From NCBI GenBank assembly GCA_016703545.1, contig JADJBX010000003.1:62001-126000 (forward strand): a DNA stretch of 64,000 bases, given 5' to 3'. A program made the translations under genes and the position numbers. The notes under the pieces were generated by a model that had not been told where the DNA came from, did not search any database, and saw only the letters and a list, made by a program, of their open reading frames with translations. Shown piece after piece: positions 54,784 to 63,208 of the stretch; the first letter of the stretch is position 1, and every line of letters begins with the position of its first letter. Origin of the DNA: Candidatus Amarobacillus elongatus. GTDB lineage: Bacteria; Chloroflexota; Dehalococcoidia; Tepidiformales; Tepidiformaceae.

Positions 54784-56252
54784 CTCGGCTCGGCGCGATC
54801 GGCGCCATCCTCTCGCTGGGCGTGGCCCTGAATATGGCGCAGCAGGATGCGCCCGGCGCCTTCGCCTGCGGCGCCGCCGGCCCGTACGACTTCGATACCT
54901 ACGAACCCGAAAAGTACGACCAGGTCTATTCGCGCTCCATTGAACTTGCCACCGCGGGCAGGGCGATCAACGGCGTGTACACCGTGACGTCCACCGCCGA
55001 GACGGTGGACCTGCGTTTCCAGGGGCTGACAAAGGGACCGCGAACCGCGCGTACCACCAACCTCGACAAGACGCTCACCATCCCTCCGACCATCTTCAAG
55101 GCGATCGCCTGGATCGAGTCGGACTGGCAGAGCGCTTCCACGAGCGTGCCCTACGGCGGCGTCGGCAAGAGCCTGCGGTCGTTCGACTGCGGCTACGGCA
55201 TCGGGCAGATCACCTCGACCATGGGCAACGCGACCGGCAACGCGACGGCGCGGCAGGCGCTCATCGGCACCCACTTCCTTTACAACATCGCCGAGGGCGT
55301 TCGCATCCTCGCCGAAAAGTGGAACTCCGCCCCGAAGTTCCGGCCCATCGCCGGTAATGGCGACCCGTCCGCTCTCGAGGACTGGTACTTCGCCATCTGG
55401 AGCTACAACGGCTTCGCCTTCATCAATCACCCGCTGAACCCGGTCTTCGATCCCCTGCGCGGCGAGGCCTGGAGCTGCGGGAACCCCGCGGCCCCCAACG
55501 CCGATTACACGCGCGGCTCGTTCACCTACCCCGAGAAGGTGTACGGCTGCATGAAGAACCCGCCCGTGCGGAACAACGCGAAGCTGTGGCAGGCGCAGGT
55601 CTTCGACATGCCGCACTTCGCCGACGAGCGCGTGGCGAAGGCGTTCGACCCCAAGAACTACCTCGATTGCTCGGAAGCCGACTTCGCCAACGGCTGCCCG
55701 CTCATGGACTACCCGACGACCATCCCCGAACTGAAGGTGGTCACCCACAAGGACACCACTCCCCCGGACCCCTCGGCCACCGCGGCGGCGTTCCTCGGTG
55801 ACCCCCGGCTGACGTATGCGGGCCCGACGGCGGTAAGCCTCACCGGGTACGCCGACGGCACCTCGACCACGAGCACCGTGACGGTGACGAACGCGGGCGC
55901 CGGCCTGGGGCCGTACCGCATTCGTACCTCCGTGCCGTGGATTCGCGTCCACCACCCGAACGACGGCCTCGACCGCTCCCTCGACGGCGGCGTGGTCGTG
56001 GGGGCCGATATGGAGGTGGTCATCCAGGCGCCGACGGCCTCGCGGCCGCGCATCGCCCAGAAGGGGTACGCGAGCACGCTGGTGATCGCGCTCGCGCCGG
56101 GCCTGATGCCCCCCGGCCAGTCGACCGGCAAGGTCTGGATCGAACCGCTGGCCGGCGGTGGCGGCGTGTACGAGATCTCCGTGACGGGCAACAACACCGC
56201 CGCCGCGGCGAAGTACCGGTCGTTCCTGCCGGGTCTCGCATCGGGGAACTGA
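54768..56252 (+). CDS. Secreted transglycosylase-like protein
   Basis: A 494-residue protein with a signal-like N-terminus. The SLT core has FKAIAWIESDWQSAS (catalytic Glu in IESDW), DCGYGIGQITS, and WYFAIWSYNGFAF, matching lytic transglycosylase/lysozyme-like domains. The C-terminal part (about 350-480) is beta-rich (TSTVTVTNAGAGLGPYRIRTSVPWIRV) and looks like an Ig/BACON-type carbohydrate- or wall-binding domain. It probably cleaves peptidoglycan outside the cell. It overlaps propeller copy 2 by 16 bases. Confidence 0.8.
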   Translation: MVGALARLGAIGAILSLGVALNMAQQDAPGAFACGAAGPYDFDTYEPEKYDQVYSRSIELATAGRAINGVYTVTSTAETVDLRFQGLTKGPRTARTTNLDKTLTIPPTIFKAIAWIESDWQSASTSVPYGGVGKSLRSFDCGYGIGQITSTMGNATGNATARQALIGTHFLYNIAEGVRILAEKWNSAPKFRPIAGNGDPSALEDWYFAIWSYNGFAFINHPLNPVFDPLRGEAWSCGNPAAPNADYTRGSFTYPEKVYGCMKNPPVRNNAKLWQAQVFDMPHFADERVAKAFDPKNYLDCSEADFANGCPLMDYPTTIPELKVVTHKDTTPPDPSATAAAFLGDPRLTYAGPTAVSLTGYADGTSTTSTVTVTNAGAGLGPYRIRTSVPWIRVHHPNDGLDRSLDGGVVVGADMEVVIQAPTASRPRIAQKGYASTLVIALAPGLMPPGQSTGKVWIEPLAGGGGVYEISVTGNNTAAAAKYRSFLPGLASGN

Positions 56253-56292
56253 TGGCGTCGGCGGTAAGGCGGCCGGGCGGTAGGCTCTCCCC

Positions 56293-57114
56293 ATGATCGA
56301 CTGCGTCTTCCGCCGCGATGGCGACTTCTTCATTCCCACGGAGGGGGCGAGCAGCCCGTGGGGTGCGCGTGCGCTGCATGGTGGCCCGCCCGCTGGTCTC
56401 CTCGCACGCGCCATCGAACGGCATGCACCGGACCCGGCGATGCAGGTTTCCCGGCTGACCATCGACCTCTTCCGTGCGGTGCCACAGGCGCCGCTGTCGG
56501 TGACGACGGAGGTCGTGCGCGAAGGGCGGCGCATCCTCGCGGTGCAGGCGTCGCTCATGGCCGAGGGTGTCGAAGTGTCCCGCGCGACGGGGCTGCTGCT
56601 GCGCCACACCGAGGTCGACGTCCCCGACCACCATCTCCCTCCGGGGATTGAGCACCCGGGCCCCGAGGGGTTCGAAACGACCGGGCTCTCGACCGTGTTC
56701 GGCGCCGATGGCAAACCCGAGCAGCGGATGTCCTCGCTCCCGGGGTTCCATACCCTCATCGAGGTCCGCCGCGTGGGCGGCCGGCCGGGGAGTGGCCGGG
56801 CGACGGCCTGGATCCGCATTCCCGTGCCCCTCGTTGAAGGCGAGGAGACGACGCCGCTGGTGCGCCTTGCGGCCACCTCCGACTTCGGTAATGCGCTCGG
56901 CAGCATCCGCGCGTCGTCGCGCACGGGGTTCATCAACGCCGACATCACGCTCTATGTGCACCGGCTGCCGGTGGGGGAGTGGATCTGCCTGGACACACGC
57001 GGGGCGGCTCAGCCGCACGGCGTCGGGCTGATGCAAACCACCGTGTACGACCCCGAGGGGAGCGTCGGCATCGTCGCGCAGGCGGTCCTGGCGAATCAGC
57101 GGGCGGGCGAGTAA
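56293..57114 (+). CDS. Acyl-CoA thioesterase family protein
   Basis: A 273-residue protein with two hotdog halves. ALHGGPPAGLLARAIERH and RLTIDLFRAVP are signatures of TesB-like/4HBT thioesterases. The second half has GNALGSIRASSRTGFINADITLYVHR. It probably hydrolyses acyl-CoAs; the chain length is unknown. Its stop is one base from the stop of dnaE2. A short gap follows the transglycosylase gene, so it may be a separate unit. Confidence 0.85.
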   Translation: MIDCVFRRDGDFFIPTEGASSPWGARALHGGPPAGLLARAIERHAPDPAMQVSRLTIDLFRAVPQAPLSVTTEVVREGRRILAVQASLMAEGVEVSRATGLLLRHTEVDVPDHHLPPGIEHPGPEGFETTGLSTVFGADGKPEQRMSSLPGFHTLIEVRRVGGRPGSGRATAWIRIPVPLVEGEETTPLVRLAATSDFGNALGSIRASSRTGFINADITLYVHRLPVGEWICLDTRGAAQPHGVGLMQTTVYDPEGSVGIVAQAVLANQRAGE

Positions 57115-57115
57115 G

Positions 57116-60100
57116 TCAGCCAAAGTTCTTCCCGCCGGGCGCTTCGATAAGCCCTGGGAGCGGACAGCGCCGGAACTCCTCGGCGATGAGGTTGGGGAAG
57201 CCGCTCTTCTCGTTGTCGATGTGGCCGCGAATGATGACGAACGGCGTCGCGCGGACGAGTTCTCGCTGGCGTTCCTGCAGCGGCGTGTAAACGACCACGT
57301 TCGCGAGCCCGAATTCGTCCTCGATGAGCATGAACATCACGCCGCTCGCGGTCTGGGGCCGCTGCCGGGTGACGACCATCCCCGCCATCTCGACGCGCAT
57401 CCCCTGCGGCAGGCGGTTGGGGTTGTGCGGCCCGCCCAGGTGCCGCGTCGTGAGGATGCCTTCGTGCAGGAGGGGCCGCACGAGCGCCATCGGGTGCTGC
57501 TCATCGGTCATGCCCAGCAGTTCGTAGTCCCAGGCAAGCTGCTTCCACGCCCCGAGGGCGGGAAGCGGGGCCATGTCCTGCTCCGTCGCGAGCGGCAGGG
57601 CGGCCTGGAGCGATGCCGCTGTCTTGCGCCCCCGCCCCTTCGCGGGGAGACCCTCGCGGCGGGGCATCGTGAGCAGACCGAGTTGCCACAGGAGCTCGCG
57701 CCGCTCCATGCCGAAGCTGTCGAGCGCGCCCGCGCGGATGAGCGCCTCCGCTTCCCGCTGATCGAGGCGCGCGCGCGTGACGAGGTCGTGGAGGCAGCGG
57801 TAGGGGCCGTTCGCCTCGCGTTCGGCGGCGATGCGCTCGGGGAGGCTGAGGGCGGCGGCGGAGGTGGCGCCGCGCGCGCGCCGCGCCATCCATCCGCCCC
57901 CGAGGCCGCGCACCTGTTCGAGCCCCAGCCGGATGTTCTCGTATTCCGGCCACGCGCCCGCCTGGCTGAGGTTGATGTCCGGCGCGAGCACATGGATCCC
58001 GTGCCGGAGGGCGTCGCCGGTGAGCACTTCAACCGAGTAGAAGCCCATCGGCTGGGCGTTGAAGAGGGCACAGTAGTAAGCGGCCGGGTAGTGGTACCGC
58101 AGCCAGCACGATTCGTACGCCAGCAACGCAAACGCGACCGCGTGACTCTTCGGGAAGCCGAACGCGGCGAACGCCGACATCCGCTCGAACGCCACCTCCG
58201 CCGCGGCGCGGCTGATCCCCTGCCGCTCGGCGCCCGCGAAAAACTCCTGCGAGAGCGCCTGCATCGCCTCGGCGGAGCGCTTGCGGCTCATCGCGCGCCG
58301 CAGACGGTCGGCCTGTCCGGGGGTGAAGCCCGCCACCGCGCAGGCTATCTGGAGCACCTGGTCCTGGTACAGCACGTGCCCGAGCGTTTCCGCCATGCAG
58401 TGCTCCAGCACCGGCGCCAGCTCCGGGTGGCCGTAGTCGATGTCGACGTGCTCGCCCCGCGCCATCATCTGGCGATATTCCATGTACGGGTGGAAGGTGC
58501 CCGCCACAATCGGCCCCGGCCGGATGATGGCCACCTGGACCGCCAGGTCGTCGATGTTCGCCGGCCGCGTTCGCGGCAGGGTCTGCACCTGGGCCCGGCT
58601 TTCGATCTGGAAGACCCCCATCGTGTCGCCTTCCTGGATCGACGCGAAGATCTCCGGGCTGTCGTGCGGCACCCGGCCGAGGTCGACGCGGATGCCGTTC
58701 ACCTCCTCGATGATGTCGAGGCAATCCCCCACCGCCGAGAGCATTCCCAGCGCCAGGAAGTCGATTTTGACGAAACGGGCATCATCGACCGAATCCTTGT
58801 CCCACTGGCACACCCAGCGGCCGTCCATGCGCGCCGGTTCGATGGGAACGACGGAGGAGAGCGGCTCGGCGGAGATGACGACACCGCCCACGTGCTGGCC
58901 TATGTGGCGGGGGAAGCCGGCGGCGGCATCCGCGAGCGCGATCATGTCCCGCCAGATCGGCGCATCGACGAGTTCGCGAAGCTCGGGGACCTGCTCCATC
59001 TCCGTCCCGATTTCGCGGGCGCTGGCGAACATCCCGCCGAGACGGTTCAACTTCGCGAGCACCGGCTCCGGCAGCCCGAGAACCTTGCCGAAATCGAGCA
59101 CCGCGTTCTTGAAGCGGTACGTCGGGAATGCGGCCACGATCGCGGCGTGTTCGGGGCCGTAGCGGTCGTAGATGCGCTGCAGGAGCACATCCCGGATGTC
59201 TCGCGGGAAGTCGAGGTCGATATCCGGGAGCGAGTGCAACTCGTCGTTCAGGAACCGCTCCAGGTAGAGCTGGTTCTTCACCGGGTCGATGTGCGACAGG
59301 CCGATGAGGTAGCAGACGATTGAGCTGACGGACGATCCGCGGCCGCGCCCCACCGGGCGCTCGTCCGAGGGCATGTCCTTCGGGCGGCCGTGGAGCTCAT
59401 GCGCGATTTCGCCTACGAGCTGGAGGATGTCCCAGTACACGAGGAAGAAGCCGGCGAGGCCGTGCTTCTCGATGAGCTGGAGCTCGCGCTCAAGCCGCTC
59501 GCGCGCCTCGGCGCGTGTGGCCCCGGTTTCGCGTGCGCCGTACTTGCGCTTGAACGCCCGCTCGCAAATGCCCCGCAAAAAGCTGTCGAGGGTCGCCCCT
59601 TCCGGCACCGGGTAATCGGGCAGGCGGTAGGGCAGGTCGGTCGAGAGATCGAACGTACAGCGCTCCGCGATGACGACCGTGTTCGCGACCGCTCCCGGGT
59701 ACCGCGCGAACCGGCGCTCCATCTCCTCCGCGCGCTTCAGGAAAAACTCCGAATTTGGCCGCCGGACGTGGTGCGAGCTATCGAGCGTAAGGCGGTGGCG
59801 GATGGCGACGAGCGCGTCGTTCAGCCGGTGCCGCTCGCGGATGTGGTAGTGCGCGTTGTTCGTCGCGACCGTTTCGAGGCCCACCCGTGCGGCCAGTTCC
59901 GCGAGTGCTTCCAGCCGCTCGTGGTCGCCGAAGACGTCGTGGTCCTGGAGCTCGATGTAGAAGTTCCCGGGGCCGAGGGCATCGCGGTATTCGGCGGCGA
60001 GCGCATCGGCGGCCGCGCGCTCGCCCGTGGTCAGCAGCTGGCGGATGCGGCCCTCGCGGCACCCGGAGAGCACGATGAGCCCTTCGTGCCATTCGAACAG

Positions 60101-60460
60101 CCACGCGCGCTCGACCATCGGGGTGTCCTTGCCGAAGGTCCGGTAGGCGCGGCTCAACAGGCGGCAGAGGTTGCGGTACCCCTCCACGCTCGCGCAGAGG
60201 ACGGTGAGGTGGCTGGTGACGACGGGCTCGCTGTCCTCGGCGCGTTCGCGGATGGTCAGCTCGCAGCCCGTAATCGGCTTCAGCCCGCGCTCGTGCGCCG
60301 CCTTCGCGAACTCCATCGCGCCGTACAGGTTGTCGTGGTCCGTGATTGCGAGCGCGGGATAGCCAAGGGCGACCGCGCGGTCCACCATCTCGTCGGACGT
60401 GCTCGCGCCTTCGCGGAGGGACCAGCAGGAGTGGGCATGCAGCTCGACGTAGGCGGACAC
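57116..60460 (-). CDS. dnaE2: Error-prone DNA polymerase III alpha subunit DnaE2 (ImuC)
   Basis: About 1114 residues from GTG at 60460 (VSAYVELHAHSCWSLREGAS). A PHP domain opens it (ELHAHS, ITDHDN). The catalytic core has the polymerase Asp in PDIDLDFPRDIRD and IDFLALGML; VQVAIIRPGPI is typical of DnaE2 rather than DnaE1. Late regions include YQDQVLQIACAVAGF, HhH motifs and a C-terminal OB fold (GMVVTRQRPQTASGVMFMLIEDE). It carries out translesion synthesis after damage. No imuA/imuB is adjacent. A LexA-type box overlaps its promoter. Confidence 0.95.
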   Translation of the reverse strand: MSAYVELHAHSCWSLREGASTSDEMVDRAVALGYPALAITDHDNLYGAMEFAKAAHERGLKPITGCELTIRERAEDSEPVVTSHLTVLCASVEGYRNLCRLLSRAYRTFGKDTPMVERAWLFEWHEGLIVLSGCREGRIRQLLTTGERAAADALAAEYRDALGPGNFYIELQDHDVFGDHERLEALAELAARVGLETVATNNAHYHIRERHRLNDALVAIRHRLTLDSSHHVRRPNSEFFLKRAEEMERRFARYPGAVANTVVIAERCTFDLSTDLPYRLPDYPVPEGATLDSFLRGICERAFKRKYGARETGATRAEARERLERELQLIEKHGLAGFFLVYWDILQLVGEIAHELHGRPKDMPSDERPVGRGRGSSVSSIVCYLIGLSHIDPVKNQLYLERFLNDELHSLPDIDLDFPRDIRDVLLQRIYDRYGPEHAAIVAAFPTYRFKNAVLDFGKVLGLPEPVLAKLNRLGGMFASAREIGTEMEQVPELRELVDAPIWRDMIALADAAAGFPRHIGQHVGGVVISAEPLSSVVPIEPARMDGRWVCQWDKDSVDDARFVKIDFLALGMLSAVGDCLDIIEEVNGIRVDLGRVPHDSPEIFASIQEGDTMGVFQIESRAQVQTLPRTRPANIDDLAVQVAIIRPGPIVAGTFHPYMEYRQMMARGEHVDIDYGHPELAPVLEHCMAETLGHVLYQDQVLQIACAVAGFTPGQADRLRRAMSRKRSAEAMQALSQEFFAGAERQGISRAAAEVAFERMSAFAAFGFPKSHAVAFALLAYESCWLRYHYPAAYYCALFNAQPMGFYSVEVLTGDALRHGIHVLAPDINLSQAGAWPEYENIRLGLEQVRGLGGGWMARRARGATSAAALSLPERIAAEREANGPYRCLHDLVTRARLDQREAEALIRAGALDSFGMERRELLWQLGLLTMPRREGLPAKGRGRKTAASLQAALPLATEQDMAPLPALGAWKQLAWDYELLGMTDEQHPMALVRPLLHEGILTTRHLGGPHNPNRLPQGMRVEMAGMVVTRQRPQTASGVMFMLIEDEFGLANVVVYTPLQERQRELVRATPFVIIRGHIDNEKSGFPNLIAEEFRRCPLPGLIEAPGGKNFG

Positions 60461-60466
60461 GGGGCC

Positions 60467-60485
60467 AGTATAGAACAAGCGTTCT
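60467..60485 (-). promoter_or_regulatory. SOS box and -10 of dnaE2, possibly leaderless
   Basis: AGAACAAGCGTTCT at 60472-60485 has the GAAC-N4-GTTC LexA core. Minus-strand TATACT (60467-60472) abuts it and is followed after 6 bases by the GTG start, leaving no room for a ribosome-binding site, so the mRNA is probably leaderless. Confidence 0.7.
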
Positions 60486-60513
60486 GATCATGGTGTGCCC
60501 TTTTTCCGGCGCG

Positions 60514-60527
60514 AGAACGTTCTGTTC
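60514..60527. promoter_or_regulatory. Second, imperfect GAAC/GTTC element in the dnaE2 upstream gap
   Basis: AGAACGTTCT (60514-60523) is a perfect palindrome, and its GAAC is also followed at 5-base spacing by GTTC at 60524. It could be an auxiliary LexA site or half-sites. It faces both dnaE2 and the plus-strand surface-protein gene. Confidence 0.35.
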
Positions 60528-60612
60528 GCTTGCATTCCTCTCGCAGTGGGGTTAACCCTCCTTAACACAGGGCGCGCCACGCTCTAGAGTCGGGGTTACT
60601 CGGAGGTTGCTT

Positions 60613-61359
60613 ATGCGAACTCGCCTGTTGCTTATCCTGATGGTTGTCCTCGGGGCATTCCCCGCGGCCATGGCCGCCACCCCCGCGGAAGCGCAAATCG
60701 CGCAGTGCGCGGGCGCCGAGCCGACCATCTCACTGAGCCCCATCAGCGGCCCCTCCGGGACGCAGGTCACCCTTCGCTACCGGAACTTCGACCCCGGTGA
60801 CCCGCTCAAGGTGATCTTCCGCTCCGCCGGCGACCCCGTGGTTGCGACCGGTACCGCCGACGCGGATGGCGAAGGCCGCCTCGTGTTCACCGTGCCCTCC
60901 GCGCCCGATGGCCTCTACTGGGTCTACGTTGAATGCCACACCGCCGCGCACTTCCGCATCGGGCCCGTGACGCCAACGGTCACGAGCAGCCCCACGCAGA
61001 CCGCGACGCCCACGAATACCCCGGCGGTCACCCGCACCCCGGCGCCGCCGACGCCCGTGAACACGGTCGCACCGCCGCCTCCGACGCCGCTCGCGCCGGT
61101 GGCCGGCGAAGGTCTCGCCGCACCCTCGGCGACCTCGCAGTTCAACCTGTTCGCGCTTGCGGCCGCTCTCGCGATGGCGGCGGCGGGCTTCGGCTCCCTG
61201 GGCCTGGGGGCGAACATCACGGCACGGAGGCGCGCCGCGGTCTACGCCACGGTCGCGTGGTGGCCCGGCGTTCCCCGAAAGCGAAGCCACCAGCCCGATG
61301 CGCCCGGCCACGCGATTTCGCCCGAGCAGCTCGAACGGCGGATGCGCGGGCCGCGCTAG
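60613..61359 (+). CDS. Stalked surface protein with C-terminal membrane anchor
   Basis: About 248 residues: an N-terminal signal peptide (LLLILMVVLGAFPAAMAAT), an Ig-like/beta domain (ISLSPISGPSGTQVTLRYRN), then a Pro/Thr-rich stalk (about residues 120-165, repeats of TPTPT type), a hydrophobic segment (LFALAAALAMAAAGFGSLG) and a basic cytoplasmic tail. The ATG at 60613 has CGGAGG upstream. It is probably displayed on the cell surface and anchored in the membrane. Function unknown. It is divergent from dnaE2. Confidence 0.8.
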   Translation: MRTRLLLILMVVLGAFPAAMAATPAEAQIAQCAGAEPTISLSPISGPSGTQVTLRYRNFDPGDPLKVIFRSAGDPVVATGTADADGEGRLVFTVPSAPDGLYWVYVECHTAAHFRIGPVTPTVTSSPTQTATPTNTPAVTRTPAPPTPVNTVAPPPPTPLAPVAGEGLAAPSATSQFNLFALAAALAMAAAGFGSLGLGANITARRRAAVYATVAWWPGVPRKRSHQPDAPGHAISPEQLERRMRGPR

Positions 61360-61379
61360 CCCGTTCCGGTTCACGATCA

Positions 61380-61407
61380 CGAAGAGGCCCGGCGACGGGC
61401 CTCTTCG
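61380..61407. terminator. Terminator between surface protein and tag-like gene
   Basis: The 12-bp perfect stem 61380-61391/61396-61407 with a GCGA loop lies between convergent genes; no long T tract follows. Confidence 0.75.
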
Positions 61408-61429
61408 GCTGTCCAGGAGCGCGCTCCCC

Positions 61430-61891
61430 CTACGCCTTCTTGCCGCCCTCGAGCAGCTTGGCGCGATACTCGTGGTGCGCCGGCACGGGCTCGCCAACGA
61501 CGTACAGGAAGTAGTAAGCCCCAAAATCCCCGACGTGCTTGAAGCGCTTCTTGAGTGAGGTCACGGCATTGCCGAACTCACCCAGCCCCGACAGGTACGG
61601 CTTCATACCGCCGAATTCGCGTTCGATGTCGATCATGGCGCGGGCGTTGTGCACCGTCGCCTCGACCTTTCGCCGGTTCCGGATAATGCGCGTGTCCGCC
61701 ATGAGCCGGTCGAGGTCATCCGGGGAGTAGTTGGCGATGGTTTCGGGGTCGAAGCCAGAGAACGCCTCGCGGAATCCGGGCCACTTCGCCTCGACAATCG
61801 CCCAGCTCATGCCGCTCTCGAAGACGGCCTTGCTGAGCACTTCGAGGTAGTCGGCGGTCCGGGTGGGCACGATGATCGCAGGCGGTTCCAT
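61430..61891 (-). CDS. tag: DNA-3-methyladenine glycosylase I-like protein
   Basis: A 153-residue protein. AVFESGMSWAIVEAKWPGFREAFSGFDP and DTRIIRNRRKVEATVHNA match the Tag family of HhH-superfamily glycosylases, with NSPDDLDRLM-type helices between. The protein is shorter than E. coli Tag and lacks its N-terminal zinc Cys. It may remove 3-methyladenine from DNA. The start MEPPAIIVPTR at 61891 is chosen; the longer open frame upstream is not homologous. Confidence 0.78.
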   Translation of the reverse strand: MEPPAIIVPTRTADYLEVLSKAVFESGMSWAIVEAKWPGFREAFSGFDPETIANYSPDDLDRLMADTRIIRNRRKVEATVHNARAMIDIEREFGGMKPYLSGLGEFGNAVTSLKKRFKHVGDFGAYYFLYVVGEPVPAHHEYRAKLLEGGKKA

Positions 61892-61989
61892 GCCGGGAGA
61901 CTGCCCGGACCCGCAGGCGTCGTCAAGGGCCGGACGCGGCGAAGCCCGGCACAGCCGGGCTTCCCAAATGAGTGTTGCCGTCGAAGAGC

Positions 61990-62973
61990 TTACTTCTCGC
62001 GCACCCAGTAGGTTGCGCCCGGCTCGAGGCGGTCGAGCGTGGTCAGGAAGCCAGCGCCGGCGACCCAACGCAGCCAATCGCCCTTGCCGTCGTCCCGGTA
62101 CACCGCGGCACAATCGCAGGCGGCGGGATCCGCTTCTTCCGCACCCCATGTGATGGTGCGCCAGCCGTCGGGGGCGATCTCGCGCTTCGCGTTCAGCCCG
62201 GACGAAGGCGGCGGCACGGGCGGCGCGGGAACCTGGACTGACGCCGCCGGGGCCACCGTCGGCGCTGGCTTCACGGGCGTCGCCGCCGGCGGGACGGGCG
62301 TGGGCGTGGGCGGCACGGCCGTCGGCACGGGGGTCTCGGGCGCGGCCAGCGCGACGCTCGTCGGGGGCGGCGGAGGCGGCGCGCTCGCGCCCTTCGGCCC
62401 ATACAGGAAGATCGCTCCCTGGGCATCGTCCCCCGCGAACGCGTAGAACGACGGGTTCATCATGATGCTTGGGGTGTCGGAGTGATCGAGGCCGATGCAG
62501 TGGCCGAGTTCGTGCGTGACCGTCGCCTGCTGCGCCGCCGGCGGCAGCGCGAAGAAATGCACCGGGTGCAGGCGGATTTCGCAGTGCGTGATGATGCCCC
62601 CGCCCTGCGTGACGTTCGCCTGCGCCGGCTGCGTTTCGTAGTACACCGGCGGCAGCATCGGCGCGATGACCACGTCGATGTCGTGCCCGCCGGGAACGCC
62701 CTTGATGTCGGCCACACCCGACCAGGTGCTCATGCCGTTCGCCACATACGACGCGACCGAACCGTCGGCGCTCCATTCGAGGGTCCGCTTGTCCCATTTC
62801 CCGCCAATGAGCTTGAACGCGAGTGTGGTGCCGATTGCGATCGCGAAGAGCATCAACGCCCAGAACACGAGGCCCGTCAGGAACGCGTAGGCAACCGCCC
62901 GGGTGCTCCCGAGGTTCGCTGTGTGGGCATGGTGCGATGTGTATCCCATTGCGTGACCGTCTCCCCGTCCCAT
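61990..62973 (-). CDS. Membrane-anchored matrixin-like metalloprotease
   Basis: A 327-residue protein. An N-terminal transmembrane helix (about residues 25-57) precedes a matrixin/astacin-like domain with HELGHCIGLDH (residues 154-164, HExxHxxGxxH zinc site) and a Met-turn SIMMNP (169-174). A Pro/Thr/Val-rich stalk (about 195-260, PTPTPV type) leads to a small C-terminal beta domain (ITWGAEEADPAACDC to YWVREK). It likely works outside the cell on unknown substrates. The start is MGRGDGHAMG at 62973; MGYTSHHAH at 62949 is an alternative. Confidence 0.8.
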   Translation of the reverse strand: MGRGDGHAMGYTSHHAHTANLGSTRAVAYAFLTGLVFWALMLFAIAIGTTLAFKLIGGKWDKRTLEWSADGSVASYVANGMSTWSGVADIKGVPGGHDIDVVIAPMLPPVYYETQPAQANVTQGGGIITHCEIRLHPVHFFALPPAAQQATVTHELGHCIGLDHSDTPSIMMNPSFYAFAGDDAQGAIFLYGPKGASAPPPPPPTSVALAAPETPVPTAVPPTPTPVPPAATPVKPAPTVAPAASVQVPAPPVPPPSSGLNAKREIAPDGWRTITWGAEEADPAACDCAAVYRDDGKGDWLRWVAGAGFLTTLDRLEPGATYWVREK

Positions 62974-63030
62974 CTCCGTCGTCCTCCGTCATGGGTTTCG
63001 AATGGGACGGAGGCGTACCGAAGGCAGGCA

Positions 63031-63060
63031 GGGTTGACATTTCCGCGATTCGGGTTGACG
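63031..63060. repeat. Direct repeat GGGTTGAC at 21-bp period
   Basis: GGGTTGACA (63031-63039) and GGGTTGACG (63052-63060) are spaced 21 bases apart, about two helical turns, in the 235-base gap between the matrixin-like gene and the NnrS-like gene. They may be regulator-binding repeats or -35-like boxes. No matching -10 was found; the rest of the gap holds nothing I recognise. Confidence 0.45.
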
Positions 63061-63208
63061 ACCCCGACGGATAGGTGAAAGCGTGAACGCGAGGGTATAG
63101 ACGGCGTTACCCCCGGGACGCTCGCCGGTGGACCGCCGGTGATCGAACACCCCGGGCGGCGTGACGAAAGTCCGTGCGTACTCCCCGGGCAAGGGGCACC
63201 ATGGAACC

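Noticed and set aside
57221..59323. 700-codon plus-strand open frame opposite dnaE2
   Set aside because: No recognisable domain; dnaE2 on the other strand is unmistakable.
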